Below are positions 20,293 through 31,536 of a stretch of 64,000 bases of DNA, in pieces. Numbering within the stretch: position 1 is the stretch's first letter; each line of letters opens with the position of its first letter. The DNA is from JABDKH01 sp963768565. GTDB lineage: Bacteria; Bacteroidota; Rhodothermia; Rhodothermales; JABDKH01. The DNA lies in assembly GCA_963768565.1 (NCBI GenBank), contig CAVYIO010000007.1, positions 1 to 64,000 on the forward strand, in the 5' to 3' direction. A program made the position numbers and the translations under genes. The notes under the pieces were generated by a model, which was given only the letters and a program-made list of their open reading frames with translations, ran no database searches and was not told the DNA's origin.

Positions 20293-21223
20293 AGCTCGTG
20301 TCGTCACGCTCGGCGGCACGGATGGAAGCCGCCGGGGTGACCGGACGGGTCTGTCGATCGAGACGCGCAAGCCCGACTGGCTGCGCCCCAAGGTCGAGAT
20401 GGGCCCGGAGGTGATGGAGCTCAAGAAGACGATCCGCTCGCTCGATCTCGTCACCGTCTGCGAGGACGCCGGCTGTCCGAACCTCTCCGACTGCTGGTCG
20501 GACGGTACGGCGACGTTCATGGTGCTCGGCGAACGGTGCACGCGCGCCTGTGGCTTCTGCCTCGTCGACACCCGCAAGCCGCTCGAGCCCGCAGTCGACG
20601 AGCCCGATCGTGTCGCCGAGGCGATCGATCGGATGGCGCTCGACCACGCGGTGCTGACGATGGTCGCCCGCGACGACCTCGCCGACGGCGGCATGGCGCA
20701 CGTCGCTGCCTGCGTCGAGGCGATCCGGCTTCGTCGGCCGCAGGCTCGTGTCGAGACGTTGATCTCCGATGCCAAGGGCGACGACGCATCGCTCGATCTG
20801 CTGTTCGCGGCTCGCCCCGACGTGATGAACCACAACGTCGAGACCGTCGCTCGGCTCCAGCGGGCGGTCAGGCCCTCGGCCGGCTACGCCCGCTCGCTCG
20901 GTGTGCTCGCCCGCGCGAAGGCTGCCGGGCTGACGACCAAGACGGGGTTCATGGCAGGGCTCGGTGAGACCGACGACGAGATCGTCGGGTTGCTCGCGGA
21001 CGTCGCCGATCTCGGTGTCGACATCGTGACGATCGGGCAGTATCTGCGTCCGACGTCGCACCACCTGCCGATCGCCCGGTATGCCGAGCCGGCCGAATTC
21101 GAGCGGTGGAAGCGGATCGGCGAATCGCTCGGCATCGGACACGTCGAGGCGAGCCCGCTCACCCGCTCGAGCTATCACGCCAAGTCCGCCGCCGACGCCG
21201 TCACCCCAGTCCGCGTTACGTGA
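20289..21223 (+). CDS. lipA: Lipoyl synthase LipA (N-terminal frameshift)
   Basis: LipA inserts two sulfurs into protein-bound octanoate using radical SAM chemistry. The auxiliary cluster motif CEDAGCPNLSDC and the radical SAM motif CTRACGFC are both present, with MTMVARDDLADGG and the C-terminal RSSYHAKSA. The ending SSYHA supplies the conserved RSSYxA Ser ligand. The GTG at 20289 starts VKLVSSRSAARMEAAGV, and an indel near 20345 moves into the main frame (GLSIETRKPDWLR). The length is about 311 residues, as expected. The last codons and stop lie inside a palindromic repeat. Confidence 0.9.
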
Positions 21224-21279
21224 CGGGTCTGACCCATCACGTAACGCGTTACGTGACGGGTCAGACCCGTCACGTAACG
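21214..21279. repeat. Two tandem 33-bp palindromes between lipA and the convergent gene
   Basis: Two adjacent copies of a 33-base inverted repeat, at 21214-21246 and 21247-21279, each of the form cgttacgtga-cgggtc-x-gaccc-tcacgtaacg. The second copy is a perfect palindrome around one base; the first has one mismatch. The lipA stop codon is inside copy 1 and the stop of the convergent hydrolase begins two bases after copy 2. The location suits a bidirectional terminator, but there is no T-run, so it may instead be a dispersed palindromic element. Confidence 0.8.
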
Positions 21280-21280
21280 C

Positions 21281-22080
21281 TCAGTCGGGGGTGACGAGGT
21301 CGGCCACGACGGCGAGGTGATCGCTGGCCCACGGGTCGCCGGTGCCGCCGTGCCCGACCGTCCATGCACGGATCGGGTTGCCGACCGGCTTCGGGCGCGG
21401 CCACGACACGAGCAGGTAGTCGAGCCGCCGATCGGGCCAGGCCGTGTCCGCCGAATACGGGCAGGCCCGGAGCCAGGTGTGGCCGGGTCCATCGCCCACC
21501 TGCTCCCAGACGTCGGAGAACACGATCCCGTCGACGCCCGCCGTGCGTGCCGGTCGCGACGCGTACCTCGTCGGTGTCGGGGACGGCGTTGAGGTCGGCG
21601 CCGACGATCAGCGGCAGGTCGGTTGTCGGGTCGCCGCCGCCAGTCACGAGCGAGTTCCATGAGTCGCGCGCACCTGCGCCTGGCGATCGGCTGATCGATC
21701 GAAGCGGTGGTCGAGGTGCGTCGACGCGATCGGCCACGGCCCGAACGGCGAGTCGACGACGGCGGCCACGACGCGCCGATGGCTGGTCGATCCGTCGGCG
21801 AGCGGGAGTCGTTCGTCGGCGATCCGCTCGATGGCCACCGGGACAGCACGGCGTTGCCGAACGACTGGCCGGAGTAGAACACCGGGTCGGTCCGGGCGAC
21901 GTCGAACCCGAGCGTCGCAGCGAGCTCGTCCAGCTGGTCGCTCGACTCGTCGGACCAGACCTCCTGCACGCACAGGACGTCCGGAGCGGCATCGCGAATC
22001 GCGTCGACGATCAGCGGTTGTCGTGTCTCCCACGGGCCGAAGTGCCACCACAGATTCCATGTCATGACCCGCAGCGCCAT
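21281..22080 (-). CDS. Endonuclease/exonuclease/phosphatase-family hydrolase (frameshifted)
   Basis: The ATG at 22080 gives MALRVMTWNLWWHFGPWETR. The Asn of TWN, Glu of VLCVQEVWSDES, His of ASTHLDHRF, Asp/Asn of GADLNAVPDTDEV and the final SDHLAVVADL are the DNase I-like active-site residues in their normal order. The family cleaves phosphodiesters or phosphoesters with Mg; the substrate is unknown. Indels near 21845, 21680 and 21560 divide it. The restored length is about 266 residues. It has no coupled partner. Confidence 0.8.
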
Positions 22081-22146
22081 TCGGTCATCCTCCCAGACCG
22101 ATCGAGGGTGTTGGGGCACCCGCCGTGTCCCGTAGCGTCGACGGAG

Positions 22147-23659
22147 ATGGTGTGGTCGGTCGAACAGGTCGAAGCGGTGGCGCCGTCCCCGGCTGCGATC
22201 ACGGCGGCGCAGCCGCTCGCGACCCCGACTCGCTGGGTTGACGCAGGTGCCGACGACCGGGTGGTCTGGGGATCGTTCCAGGGGAGCGGCGCCGAACCGT
22301 ACGACACCGCCGTCGACCACGTCGGCGTCGGGTTCCGGTGTACGTGCCCCAGTCGGAAGGTGCCGTGCAAGCACGCGCTCGCGCTCGCTGCTGATGTGGG
22401 CACGTGACCAGGTGCCGATCGGGGTGCCCGCCGCGACAGGTCGAGGCGTGGATCCAGCGTCGCACGGCCGGCGCTGCGCGGGAGCATGCGGCGCACGCAG
22501 CAGTCGGCTGAGGACAGCGCGACGCGACACGGGCGGCCGCCGGGCACGACACCGGCGGCCGCGACCGACCGCTTCGGCGACGGTCGACGACGAACCCGCG
22601 GCCACTCCACCCACCCGACGACGAGCGCGACACGGCCCGTGACGAGCGGGTCGAGCGGATGCTCGCCGGACTGACCGAACTCGATCGGTGGCTCGACGAC
22701 CGGATGCGGACCGGGCTCGCCGACCCGGCGCTCGCCCGGTACGGCACCTGGGACGACCTCGCCGCGCGCCTCGTCGATGCCCAGGCCGGCAGCCTCGCCA
22801 ACCGCATCCGGCGCCTCGCCGGGCTCGTCGGAGCGTCGGCCACCTGGCACGACGACGTGCTCGCAGAACTCGGCCTGCTGCATCTGCTCTCCCAGGCCGG
22901 GCCGACGCCTGCGCTCGCTTCCCGGTCCGCTCGCCGACGCGGTGGCCACGACCGTGGGTGGCAGGTCCGCCGCGCCGACGTGCTCGGCGGCGTGCCCGAC
23001 ACCGACCACTGGGTCGTCGCCGGGCGCAGCGACCAGCGCGAGGACCGCATCGAGGTGCGCCGCCACTGGCTCCGTGGCACCGAGAGCGGTCGCTGGGCGC
23101 TCGTGCTGTCGTTCGCGGCGTATCAGCAGAGCCTCGACACGTCACTCGAGGTCGGCACCGACGGTGCACGCCGACCTGCACCGGTACCCCGGCCCGGCGC
23201 TGCGGGCGCTCGTCGGACACGCGTCACGTCGATCCGGCGGCGTCGATCTTCCCGGACGAACCCCGCCCTGGCCCGCCGCCCGGGCGGCCGCCGGGACAGA
23301 CGGTCGCCGACGCCACCGACGAGATCGGGCGGATGCTGGTCGCCGAGCCGTGGCTCGATCGCGTTGCCACCTCGGTCACCGCTGCGGTCGTCCGCTCGGG
23401 CGAGCCTGGTTCGTCGGCGACGACACGGGAGCGTTGCCGATCCTCGCCGCCGACGGCCGCGATGGGCGTGGGCGATCGTCGCACTCCCCGTGCCGCTTCC
23501 GACCCGGTCACCATGCTGCTCGCCCTCTCGGGTGGTCGTCCGGTCGACCTCACGCTTGGAGTGGACGCCACACGGCGTGGTCCCGCTCGCGGTACACCTC
23601 GACAGCGGACCGTCGACATCGGTCCCCGCGCCGACCAGTCGTTCGTCGGAGCGGCATGA
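22147..23659 (+). CDS. SWIM zinc-finger protein (YehQ-like, frameshifted)
   Basis: The ATG at 22147 gives MVWSVEQVEAVAPSPAAITA. A SWIM zinc finger follows: FRCTCPSRKVPCKHALAL, with the CxC...CxH ligands and a preceding YDTAVDH segment. The remainder (LTELDRWLDDRMRTGLAD, the RIRRLAGLVGASATWHDDVL run, HWLRGTESGRWALVLSF) is the characteristic long helical and beta region of SWIM proteins that sit beside MoxR/VWA genes, like E. coli YehQ. It is the first gene of a six-gene co-directional cluster. The stop and the next ATG overlap (ATGA). Many indels; about 500 residues when restored. Confidence 0.75.
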
Positions 23660-24477
23660 CGGTCGACGAGTTGTGGACCGAACTGGTGACGACCTCTCTG
23701 CTCGGGACCGACCGCCGCGACCCTCCCGAGCCCGGCGGGATGATCGGAGACCTCGTCGCCGACACCGCTCGGACCGATCCGTCGGCGCGGATGCTCGCCG
23801 CGGTCGCAGCCTGCACGGCGGTTCGTCGGGCCGGCGTGCGACCAGCCGATCCGATCGACCCGCTGGCGCCGCCACCCATCGACGATCGGCCCGAGTGCGT
23901 TCCGGCGGCGACGGACCGTTGGTACCACATCACGACGTCGTGGCCGGTGCTCGAGGACGAGTGGATGTTCACGCTCGTCGACCACGGCTGGCGCCTCGCC
24001 GCCGAGCTCGTCCCGCCCGCACTCCACCGCCATCGACGTGACCCGATCCGTCGGGCACGGGTCATGGTCGCGGCCGGACCGCTCGCCGACTGGTTGCTCG
24101 ATCACGTGCCCGATCTGGCGCCGCGCCGACGCGGCGCCCACTGTCACCGATCGAGATACGAGCGGCTTGGGCAGCTCCCGGATCTGCCGGTTCCGCCCGA
24201 GCTGGCGCCGTTGCTCACCGGAACGCGGTGCCGAGGTCGGGGGAGTGATCGCCGTCGGACTCGAGGATCGGCACGCTGGCCGAGGCGCATCGCGCCGTCC
24301 TGGTGAACGTGATCGCCCGATGCGTCCCCGAAGGTCTGCCCGACATCGCCGAGGTGTTGGAAGCTGTCGACACCCGTTCGTCGGGACACGGGCTCGCCTC
24401 GGTCCTCGCCGACCTCGCGCTCACTCGACAGCGGATGCTCGACGAACTCGCCGAACCGTATGTCTCGGAGCGTTGAC
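23656..24477 (+). CDS. DUF5691-family protein
   Basis: Starts MTVDELWTELVTTSLLGTDR, the usual opening of DUF5691 proteins (LVxxALLGTxR), then PARMLAAVAAC and RWYHITTSWPVLEDEWM. After indels near 24150 and 24240 it continues EAHRAVLVNVIARCVPEG and QRMLDELAEPYVSER to TGA 24475. The family has no known function, but occurs next to SWIM and MoxR/VWA genes. The ATGA overlap with the SWIM gene and the same strand indicate one operon. Confidence 0.6.
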
Positions 24478-24549
24478 ACTCGTTTCTGCCATGATCGGGT
24501 CCGTGCCCGACGACATCGACAGCCCGGCCCGTCCGGGTCGCCTCCGTCG

Positions 24550-26255
24550 ATGACGTTCGAGATCGACGGGTTCACGCCCGCCGGAGTGCTCGGCCGTGGC
24601 GGGTTCGGGACGGTCTATCGAGCGGCCGACGACGCACACGGTCGCGAGGTCGCGATCAAGGTGCTCGGACGGATCGACGGCGACGCTGCCCGCCGCCGCT
24701 TCGACCGGGAGCGGCGGGCGATGGGGACGCTCTCGGGTCATCCCAAACATCGGCGTCGTGTACACCTCCGGGTTCACGGCGAACGAGGAGCCCTACATCG
24801 TCATGGAGATGATCCGGGGTGGATCGCTGGCCGACCGCCTCGAGCGGGAGGGCCCGCTCCCCGCCGCCGACGTGATCGAACTCGGGATCACGCTCGCCGA
24901 CGCGCTCGAGCACGCACACCAGGGCGGCGTCCTGCACCTCGACCTCAAGCCCGAGAACATCCTGATGTCGCGGTTCGGACGGCCGAAGATCGTCGACTTC
25001 GGCATCGCTGCGCTCGTCCACGAGGAGTCGTCGACGTCGGCGATCCGGGCGACGCCGTCGTATGCCGACCCGGACGTCCTCGACGGGCACCACGGCACCG
25101 CCCGATCCGACGTGTACGGGCTCGCGGCGACACTGTTCACCCTGCTCTCGGGGAGTCCTCCCTACTCGGACGGTCCGAGTGGGCTGTACCAGGTCATGCG
25201 ACGGGTCGCGCTCGACCCGGTGCCGACCGTCGAGCGCGACGACGTCCCGCGGGGCCTGGCGACGGTGCTCCATCGGGCGATGGCCAAGGACCCGAACGAA
25301 CGACCGGCGTCGATGGAGGAGTTCGCCGCCGAGTTGCGCGGGATCGGCACCGAACCGATCACCGAACGACGTCCTCGCCGCGCACCGGCACCGGCCGAGC
25401 GTCGCGACCACGAACCGGCGATGCCACGCGATCCCAACCGCGGGTTGCCGATCACCCCGCCTCCGCGGCCACTGGCGGATCGGACGCGCCGTCGAACCCG
25501 ACCCCGCGGCCGGTTCGCCGCCCCGCCGCCAGCCGCCGTGGCGTCGGCGTGGAGCGAGTGGCGAACACCCACATGTCCAATCGCCGCCGTCACCGCGGCC
25601 GTACCAGCACGACCAGCATCCTCTCCTCGGACCGTCGTCGGGTGCCGCACCGACGCCGTGGTCCGGTACGCCCGTGCTGCAGCGCTCGGTTCGCCGACCG
25701 CAGACGGCCCTGATCGCAACGCTGTCGGGTGTCGCCGCGATTCTGGCCATCCTGATCGTGGTGGTCATCGTCGTGCAGCGGCAGGACAATGGCGACGACC
25801 GCGCACGATCCCGGTCCGGACCGTGCCCGGCACGGCGGCCACCGCGCGATGTCGACGTCACGATCGCCGCGGTCACCGACGGCGCAGGTTCCGAACGTGG
25901 TCGGCGCCAGCACCGCCGACGCCCGCACGGCGACTCGAGGCCCACGACTACGTCGTCGTCACCGACCCGCACTGCTTCGACGTGGTGGCCGGCCAGGAGC
26001 CCGGCAGGCGGGACCGCGCTCGACGACGGTGGCCGAGTCGAGTTGGTGTTCGACCCGTGCGTGGTGCCCGACTTCGTCGGACTCCGGCTGGCGTCGGCGA
26101 TCTGCGATCGTCGACGAGCGAGTTCGTCACCGGCCTCCTGATCTCGTGGCCGGAGCACTGCGACGACGTGATCCTCGGGCAGAGCATCGCGCCGGGCGTC
26201 ACCGTCGAGCCCGGCACCAACGTCGAGCTCGACACTGCGCACGGACTGCGGTTAG
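24550..26255 (+). CDS. Ser/Thr protein kinase with TM segment and PASTA-like C-terminus (frameshifted)
   Basis: Kinase motifs in order: glycine loop LGRGGFGTVYRA, Lys in VAIKVLG, HLDLKPENIL (catalytic Asp, Leu instead of Arg before it, so a non-RD kinase), DFG in IVDFGIAAL, and DVYGLAATLFTLLSG. A proline-rich juxtamembrane region follows, then a TM segment near nt 25720-25790 (ATLSGVAAILAILIVVVIV). The extracytoplasmic part has PASTA-like stretches (VPNVVGASTADAR, VPDFVGLRLASA, SIAPGVTVEPGTNVEL). It probably senses an outside ligand and phosphorylates cytoplasmic proteins. It lies inside the SWIM-MoxR-VWA cluster, an unusual addition. Indels occur near 24745, 25400-25900 and 26110; the exact stop is uncertain. 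Confidence 0.72.
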
Positions 26256-26279
26256 CGGGGCCCGGTAGCGTCGGCGACG

Positions 26280-27385
26280 ATGAGCGAAGCCGCTGCGCCC
26301 ACCGTCCTGCGTCCGCACGCCGAGCAGGAGTACGCCGGCGAGCTCGCGGCGCTCGCGGATGCCGACGATCGTCCCCGCCCGCCGGGCTGGAAGCTGTCGC
26401 CGTGGGCCGTCGTCCGCTACCTGATGGGCGGTCCGATCGGCGGCTCGTCGGACGTCGTCATCACGCCGAAGTACGTCGGCTCGCAGCGCCTGATCGAGAT
26501 CGCCACCGCCACGCTGGCGACCGACCGGGCGCTGCTGCTGCTCGGCGTGCCCGGCACCGCCAAGACCTGGGTGGGCGAACACCTCGCCGCGGCGATCAGC
26601 GGCGACTCGACGCTGCTCGTCCAGGGCACCGCCGGCACGACCGAGGAGACGCTGCGCTACGGCTGGAACTACGCCCGGCTGCTCGCCGAGGGTCCGAGCG
26701 AGGCCGCCTCGTCCCCAGCCCGATCTATCGCGGCATGTCCCGCGGCGCGATCGTGCGCGTCGAGGAACTGACCCGGATGCCGCCCGAGGTCCAGGACGCG
26801 CTCGTCACCGTGCTGTCGGAGAAGGTGCTGCCGATCCCCGAACTCGACACCGAGCTCTCGGCCGTCCGCGGGTTCAACGTGATCGCCACCGCCAACGACC
26901 GTGACCGCGGCGTCAACGACATCTCGTCGGCGCTGCGGCGCCGGTTCAACACGGTCGTGCTGCCGTTGCCGGCGACGGTCGAGGAGGAGATCGCGATCGT
27001 CATCGCAGCGCGTCGACGAACTCGGTCGTGGCGCTGGCGCTGCCCGAGGTGCCGTCGGCCGCCGACGAGATCCGGCGGGTCGTCACGATCTTCCGCGAGC
27101 TGCGGAGCGGAACCACCGTCGACGAACGGACGTCGCTCAAGGTGCCGAGCGGGACGCTGTCGACCGCCGAGGCGATCTCGGTGATCACGAACGGCACGGC
27201 GCTGGCCGCGCACTTCGGCGACGGCGACGCTCTCGGCGACCGACGTGGCCGCCGGCATCGTCGGCGCGGTGGTCAGCGACCCGATCCACGACGCGGTCGC
27301 GTGGCGGGAGTATCTCGAGGGCGTGGTTCGCGAACGTCCCGACTGGGGCGAGTTCTACGAGGCGTGCCGCGCCCTCGACTCGTGA
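26280..27385 (+). CDS. MoxR-family AAA+ ATPase (YehL-like, frameshifted)
   Basis: About 368 residues. Walker A is LLGVPGTAKTWVGEHLA. The Walker B position reads IVRVEELTRMPPEVQDAL, with VEEL in place of the more usual DE. Sensor-1 is FNVIATANDRDRGVND, and ALRRRFNTVVLPLP is the arginine-finger region. The GGSSDVVITPKYVG lead-in is typical of the YehL subgroup. MoxR ATPases act as chaperones that load or remodel partners, usually with a VWA protein, which is present downstream. Indels near 26715, 27010 and 27230 break the frame. The start ATG 26280 follows the kinase by about 25 bp. Confidence 0.8.
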
Positions 27386-29629
27386 GGTCGGCGGCCTGAG
27401 ACGAGCGTCCACCTCCTCGGCATCCGCCATCACGGCCCGGGATCCGCGCGCTCGGTCGTGCGGGCGCTCGACGAGATCGATCCCGACGTCGTGCTCGTCG
27501 AGGCGCCGGCCGATGTCGAGTCGAGCCTGCGGCTGGGTCGGCGACCCGGGCCTCGTTCCGCCCGTCGCGCTGCTCGGCTACGTCGCCAACGAGCCGGCAC
27601 GTGCGATCTTCGCGCCGTTCGCCTCGTTCAGCCCCGAGTGGCAGGCGATCGCGCTGGGCGAACGAACGGGCGCGACCGGTCGTCGCGATCGACCTGCCGA
27701 TGGCGGTCACGTTCGCCGAGCGAGGCGGACGACGAACTCGTCGCCGACTCGGCGCCGCCCGACCCGCTCCGCGAGTTGGCCGCCGCTGCGGGCGACGCCG
27801 ATCCCGAGCGTTGGTGGGAGGACGTCATCGAGCATCGGGGCGACGGCACGCCGGCCTTCGATGCCGTCGCCGAAGCGATGGCGGCAGCACGGGACGGGAC
27901 GATCACGTCGGCGCGCGAGGAACGGCGCGAGGCGCACATGCGACGGGCGATCCGACGGGCGCTGAAGGACGGGCACGACACCGTCGCGGTCGTGTGCGGG
28001 GCCTGGCACGTTCCGGCGCTCGATCTCGACGCGTCGGCCGGCATCGGTCGACAACGCCACGCTGCGCGGGCTCCCGAGGGTGAAGGTCGCGTCGGCGTGG
28101 GTGCCGTGGACGCATCGACGACTGACCACGTCGTCCGGCTACGGCGCCGGTGTCGACAGTCCCGGGCTGGTACCGCCACGTGTTCGACCATCCCGGGCCC
28201 GACGGCGTCGCACGATTCCTCGTCGACGCGGCGCAGCTGCTCCGCGCGCGCGGCCAGTCGGCGTCGCCCGACCATCTGATCGCCGGCGACCCGGCTCGCC
28301 GAGACGCTCGCCACGATGCGGGGTCGACCACGGCCCGGACTGGTCGAGGTGCTCGATGCGGCCGACGCCGTGATGGGCGGGCTCGATCTCGTGCGGTCGC
28401 GAACTCGTCGTCGGCGATGCACTCGGGCAGGTCCCCGATGGTGCCCCGCAGGTGCCGCTCGCGCGCGATCTCGCCAAGGCGCAGAAGTCGGCACGGCTCG
28501 CACCGAGCGCCACGCCGAAGACGGTCGAGGTCGACCTGCGGACGCCGACCGGTCTGCGCAAGTCGCATCTGCTGCATCGCCTGCTGGCGCTCGGGGTCCC
28601 GTGGGGTGTCCCGGAGGAGGGACGTGGCTCGTCGGGCACGTTCCGCGAGACGTGGCGGGTCGCGTGGGAGCCCGAACTGTCGGTGCGTCTCGTCGAGCGG
28701 TCGGGCTACGGCAGCACGGTCGAGTCGGCGGCGACGGCCCGGCTCGTCGAACGAGCGGCTGCGGCAACCGGCCTCGCCGAGCTCGTCGGCGCGCTCGAGC
28801 TCGCGCTGTTCGCCGACCTCCGCGACGCCGTCGGCCGAGCGTGCGCCGACTCGCCGACCGGGCTGCCACCGACCCGGATGTCGGACGGCTGATGGACGTC
28901 GTCGTCCCGCTCGCCAACGCGCTGCGCTACGGCGACGTGCGCGGTACCGACGGCGGCGCGCTGCGCGACGTGTTCGACGGCATCGTCGTGCGCATTCTCG
29001 CCGGGCTCGTGCCGGCGTGCTCCTCGCTCGACGACGACGCCGCCGCGCGGACGGTCGAACGGCTCACCGGCCACGCAGACGGCGCTCGCGATGCTCGACC
29101 ACGACGCTCGCCGCACGCGCGTTCCCGTCCGTCCTCGCGCAACTCGCCGATCGGCACGCCATGCGGCACGGGCTGATCAGCGGCCGCGCGACGCGACTGC
29201 TCCACGACGCCGGACAGTGGGACGCGATCCGCGTCGAGCACCGGTTGTCGCAGGCGCTCAGTCGGCCGGCACGCCACCCGACGTCGGGGCGGCGTTCGTC
29301 GAAGGATTTCTCGCCGGGTCGGGCACCGTGCTCGTTCACGACGCCGACCTGCTCGGCGTGGTCGATCGCTGGCTGTCGTCGCTTGCGACCCGAGTGCGTT
29401 CGACGCCGTCGTCGCACTGCTGCGGCGCACGTTCGGGGCGTTCGAACCGGCCGAACGCCGTCAGATCATGTCGCTGCTGCTCGGCGGCGAGATCGCGCGC
29501 GCCGTCGGGCTTCGGTCGCTGACGTCGATGCCGATCGGGCCGCCGCGGTGCTCGACACGGTGCGACAGCTGCTCGGGTCCTCGCTCGTCGACGCCGGTGG
29601 CCGCCGTCGACGCCGAGGCGGCGCGATGA
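27386..29629 (+). CDS. DUF5682-family protein (YehM-like, heavily frameshifted)
   Basis: The N-terminal signature is VHLLGIRHHGPGSARSVVRA followed by DPDVVLVEAPAD, the hallmark of DUF5682. Later pieces read PPVALLGYVANEPARAIFA, VVAIDLPMAV, VAVVCGAWHVPAL, PGWYRHVFDHPGPDGVARF and ADVLRDVFDGIVV-like segments. The HHGPGSA and GAWHxPAL motifs resemble the TraB/Tiki-type erythromycin-esterase-like fold, so a metal-binding hydrolase is possible but unproven. No clean start is visible; translation probably begins within 20 bp after the MoxR stop. The stop at 29627 overlaps the ATG of the VWA gene (ATGA). At least eight indels. Confidence 0.65.
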
Positions 29630-30947
29630 CCGCCCGAGCGATCCCGGCCGATGCCGCAGGTGTCCGACGCCGAGCGGCGACGACGGTGGCGGCTGGTGCT
29701 CGGCGGTGCCGCGGAACGAGGGCTCGGACGACGGGTCCGACGCTGCCGACCGAAGCGGCGGCCGCCGATGCCGGCGACGACGCCGGTGACGGTGACGGCT
29801 CGGCCGGTGCGCCGAGCCGCGGGCTGACGGACACGGTCTGACCGGCGACGACGCCCGGATCGATGCAGCGCTCGGAGCGCTGTACGACCGTGAGCGATCC
29901 GACCGCGGTCGTCGGGGCGCGGCCGGGCGGGCCGGTGGGCTCGGTCGGTCGAAGCCCGGCGTCGTGCGGTGGCTCGGCGACATCCGCACGTACTTCCCGA
30001 CGCCGGTCGTGCAGATCCTGCAGCGTGACGCCGTCGAACGTCTCGATCTGCGCCAGCTGCTGCTCGAACCGGAGCTGCTGCAGGCGGTCGAACCCGACAT
30101 CCATCTGGTCACGATGCTCGTCGAGTTGAACAAGCTGCTGCCCGACGAGACCCGCGCCACCGCACGCCAGGTGATCGCGCAGGTGCTCGCCGACATCGAG
30201 CAGCGGCTGACCGACCAGACCCGCCAGGCGGTGCGCGGGGCGCTCGCCCGTGCCGCCCGGACCCGGCGTCCGCGGCCCGGCGACATCGACTGGCCGCACA
30301 CGATCGAGGCCAACCTGCGTCACTGGATCCCCGAGCACCGCACGCTCGTGCCCGAGCAACTGATCGGTCACGGACGACGCCAGCAGAGCCTCGCCCGGGA
30401 CGTGGTGATCGCCGTCGACCAGTCGGGTTCGATGGCCGACAGCGGTCGTCTACGCCTCGCTGTTCGCCGGCGTGCTCGCCCAGCTTGCCGACGCTGCGCA
30501 CCCGGTTCGTCGCGTTCGACACGTCGGTCACCGACCTCACGCCGTTCCTCCACGATCCGGTCGAGGTGCTGTTCGGCGTGCAGCTCGGCGGCGGCACCGA
30601 CATCGCCAAGGCCCTCGGCTACTGCATCCGCTAGATCGACCGGCCGCGGCGCAGCGTGCTGTTCCTCATCTCGGACCTGTTCGAGGGCGGCAACGGCGAG
30701 CTGATGCGGCGCCGAGTCGGCGAGCTCGTCGCCGTCGGGGGTCACCGTCGTGGTGTTGCTCGCGCTCAGCGACGAGGGAACCCCGGCGCACGACCACGAG
30801 CATGCCGCGGCGCTCGCGGCGCTCGGCGCGACGGTCATGTCGACGACGCCGGACGGCTTTCCCGACGTGCTCGCCGACGCGCTCGCTGGCACGGTGACGT
30901 CGTCGGACGCCGCAGCCGAGCTGGGTGTCGACCGTCGATCGCAGTAG
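29626..30947 (+). CDS. VWA-domain protein (YehP-like), with an in-frame TAG
   Basis: An N-terminal segment resembling AERRRRWRLVLGG is followed by GVVRWLGDIRTYFPTPVVQI and a long helical region (LDLRQLLLEPELLQAVEPD). The VWA domain has the MIDAS motif AVDQSGSM (Asp-x-Ser-x-Ser), FVAFDTSVTDLTP with the later Asp/Thr ligands in GGGTDIAKALGY, and VLFLISDLFEGG. It ends ELGVDRRSQ. Besides indels near 29670, 29850, 30455 and 30740, an in-frame TAG at 30632-30634 interrupts GYCIR-IDRPRRS, so there is also a substitution or a real nonsense codon. It is the last gene of the cluster and the likely partner of the MoxR ATPase. Confidence 0.75.
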
Positions 30948-30950
30948 CCT

Positions 30951-31425
30951 GTGGCACGCATGGGTCAGCTGGTCGCCGTCACCGAGAAGCCGAGTGCGAC
31001 GCCGGGCGTCGTCCGCTTCGAGCTCAATCGCACGCTGTCGGGCAAGGGCCACGAGCGGTTCCGTTCGGTGCTCGACGCCTACGGGACGTCACCGTCCGAC
31101 GAGTTGGCCCGGCTGCTGTTCGCCACGGGCCAGGTCGCCGGCGTGCACGTGTACGCCAACATCATCACCGTCGATCTCGAGAAGGGGTACGACTCCGACG
31201 GGTTGGCCGACATCGTGCGCGACATGTACCAGTACTGGAAGGCCGGGCGTCGAGCCGCCGACCTTCGAGGACCTCGCAGCCCGAAGAACCCGCCGCAGGG
31301 TGCGGACGATGCGCGCTGCGGCCGGTGGCGACGCGGCGCTCACCGAGGCAGCGAAGAAGGTGCCGATGCATCTGCTCGTTCGCGCTCGCGAAGCGCGCGA
31401 GCGCTGGACCGCCAAGACGGGCTGA
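30951..31425 (+). CDS. Nfu/NifU N-terminal-domain-like protein (frameshifted)
   Basis: About 157 residues. The N-terminal half (VVRFELNRTLSGKGHERF, then DELARLLFATGQVAGVHVYA and NIITVDLEKG) follows the Nfu_N pattern, in which a small alpha/beta domain precedes an Fe-S scaffold. The C-terminal half (VEPPTFEDLAA after the indel near 31240, ending REARERWTAKTG) lacks a CxxC Fe-S scaffold motif. It may therefore be a stand-alone Nfu_N domain with another role. It starts 3 bp after the VWA stop, so it may belong to the same transcript. GTG 30951 or ATG 30960 could be the start. Confidence 0.5.
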
Positions 31426-31536
31426 CCGCTCCGCGCCACGCCGGTGCTCGGGCAGCTGCGTCGGCTGGTCGGTGAATGCGATCAGGGTTGGGCGCAGCGC
31501 CGCTCGCTGCGGTTTAGCCTTGCCGCCTGATCGACC

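Noticed and set aside
21175..23220. A 681-codon open frame on the minus strand
   Set aside because: It runs antisense through the SWIM gene and only partly in frame with the hydrolase. High GC keeps stop codons rare. Only the segment from 22080 down has a real start and family motifs.
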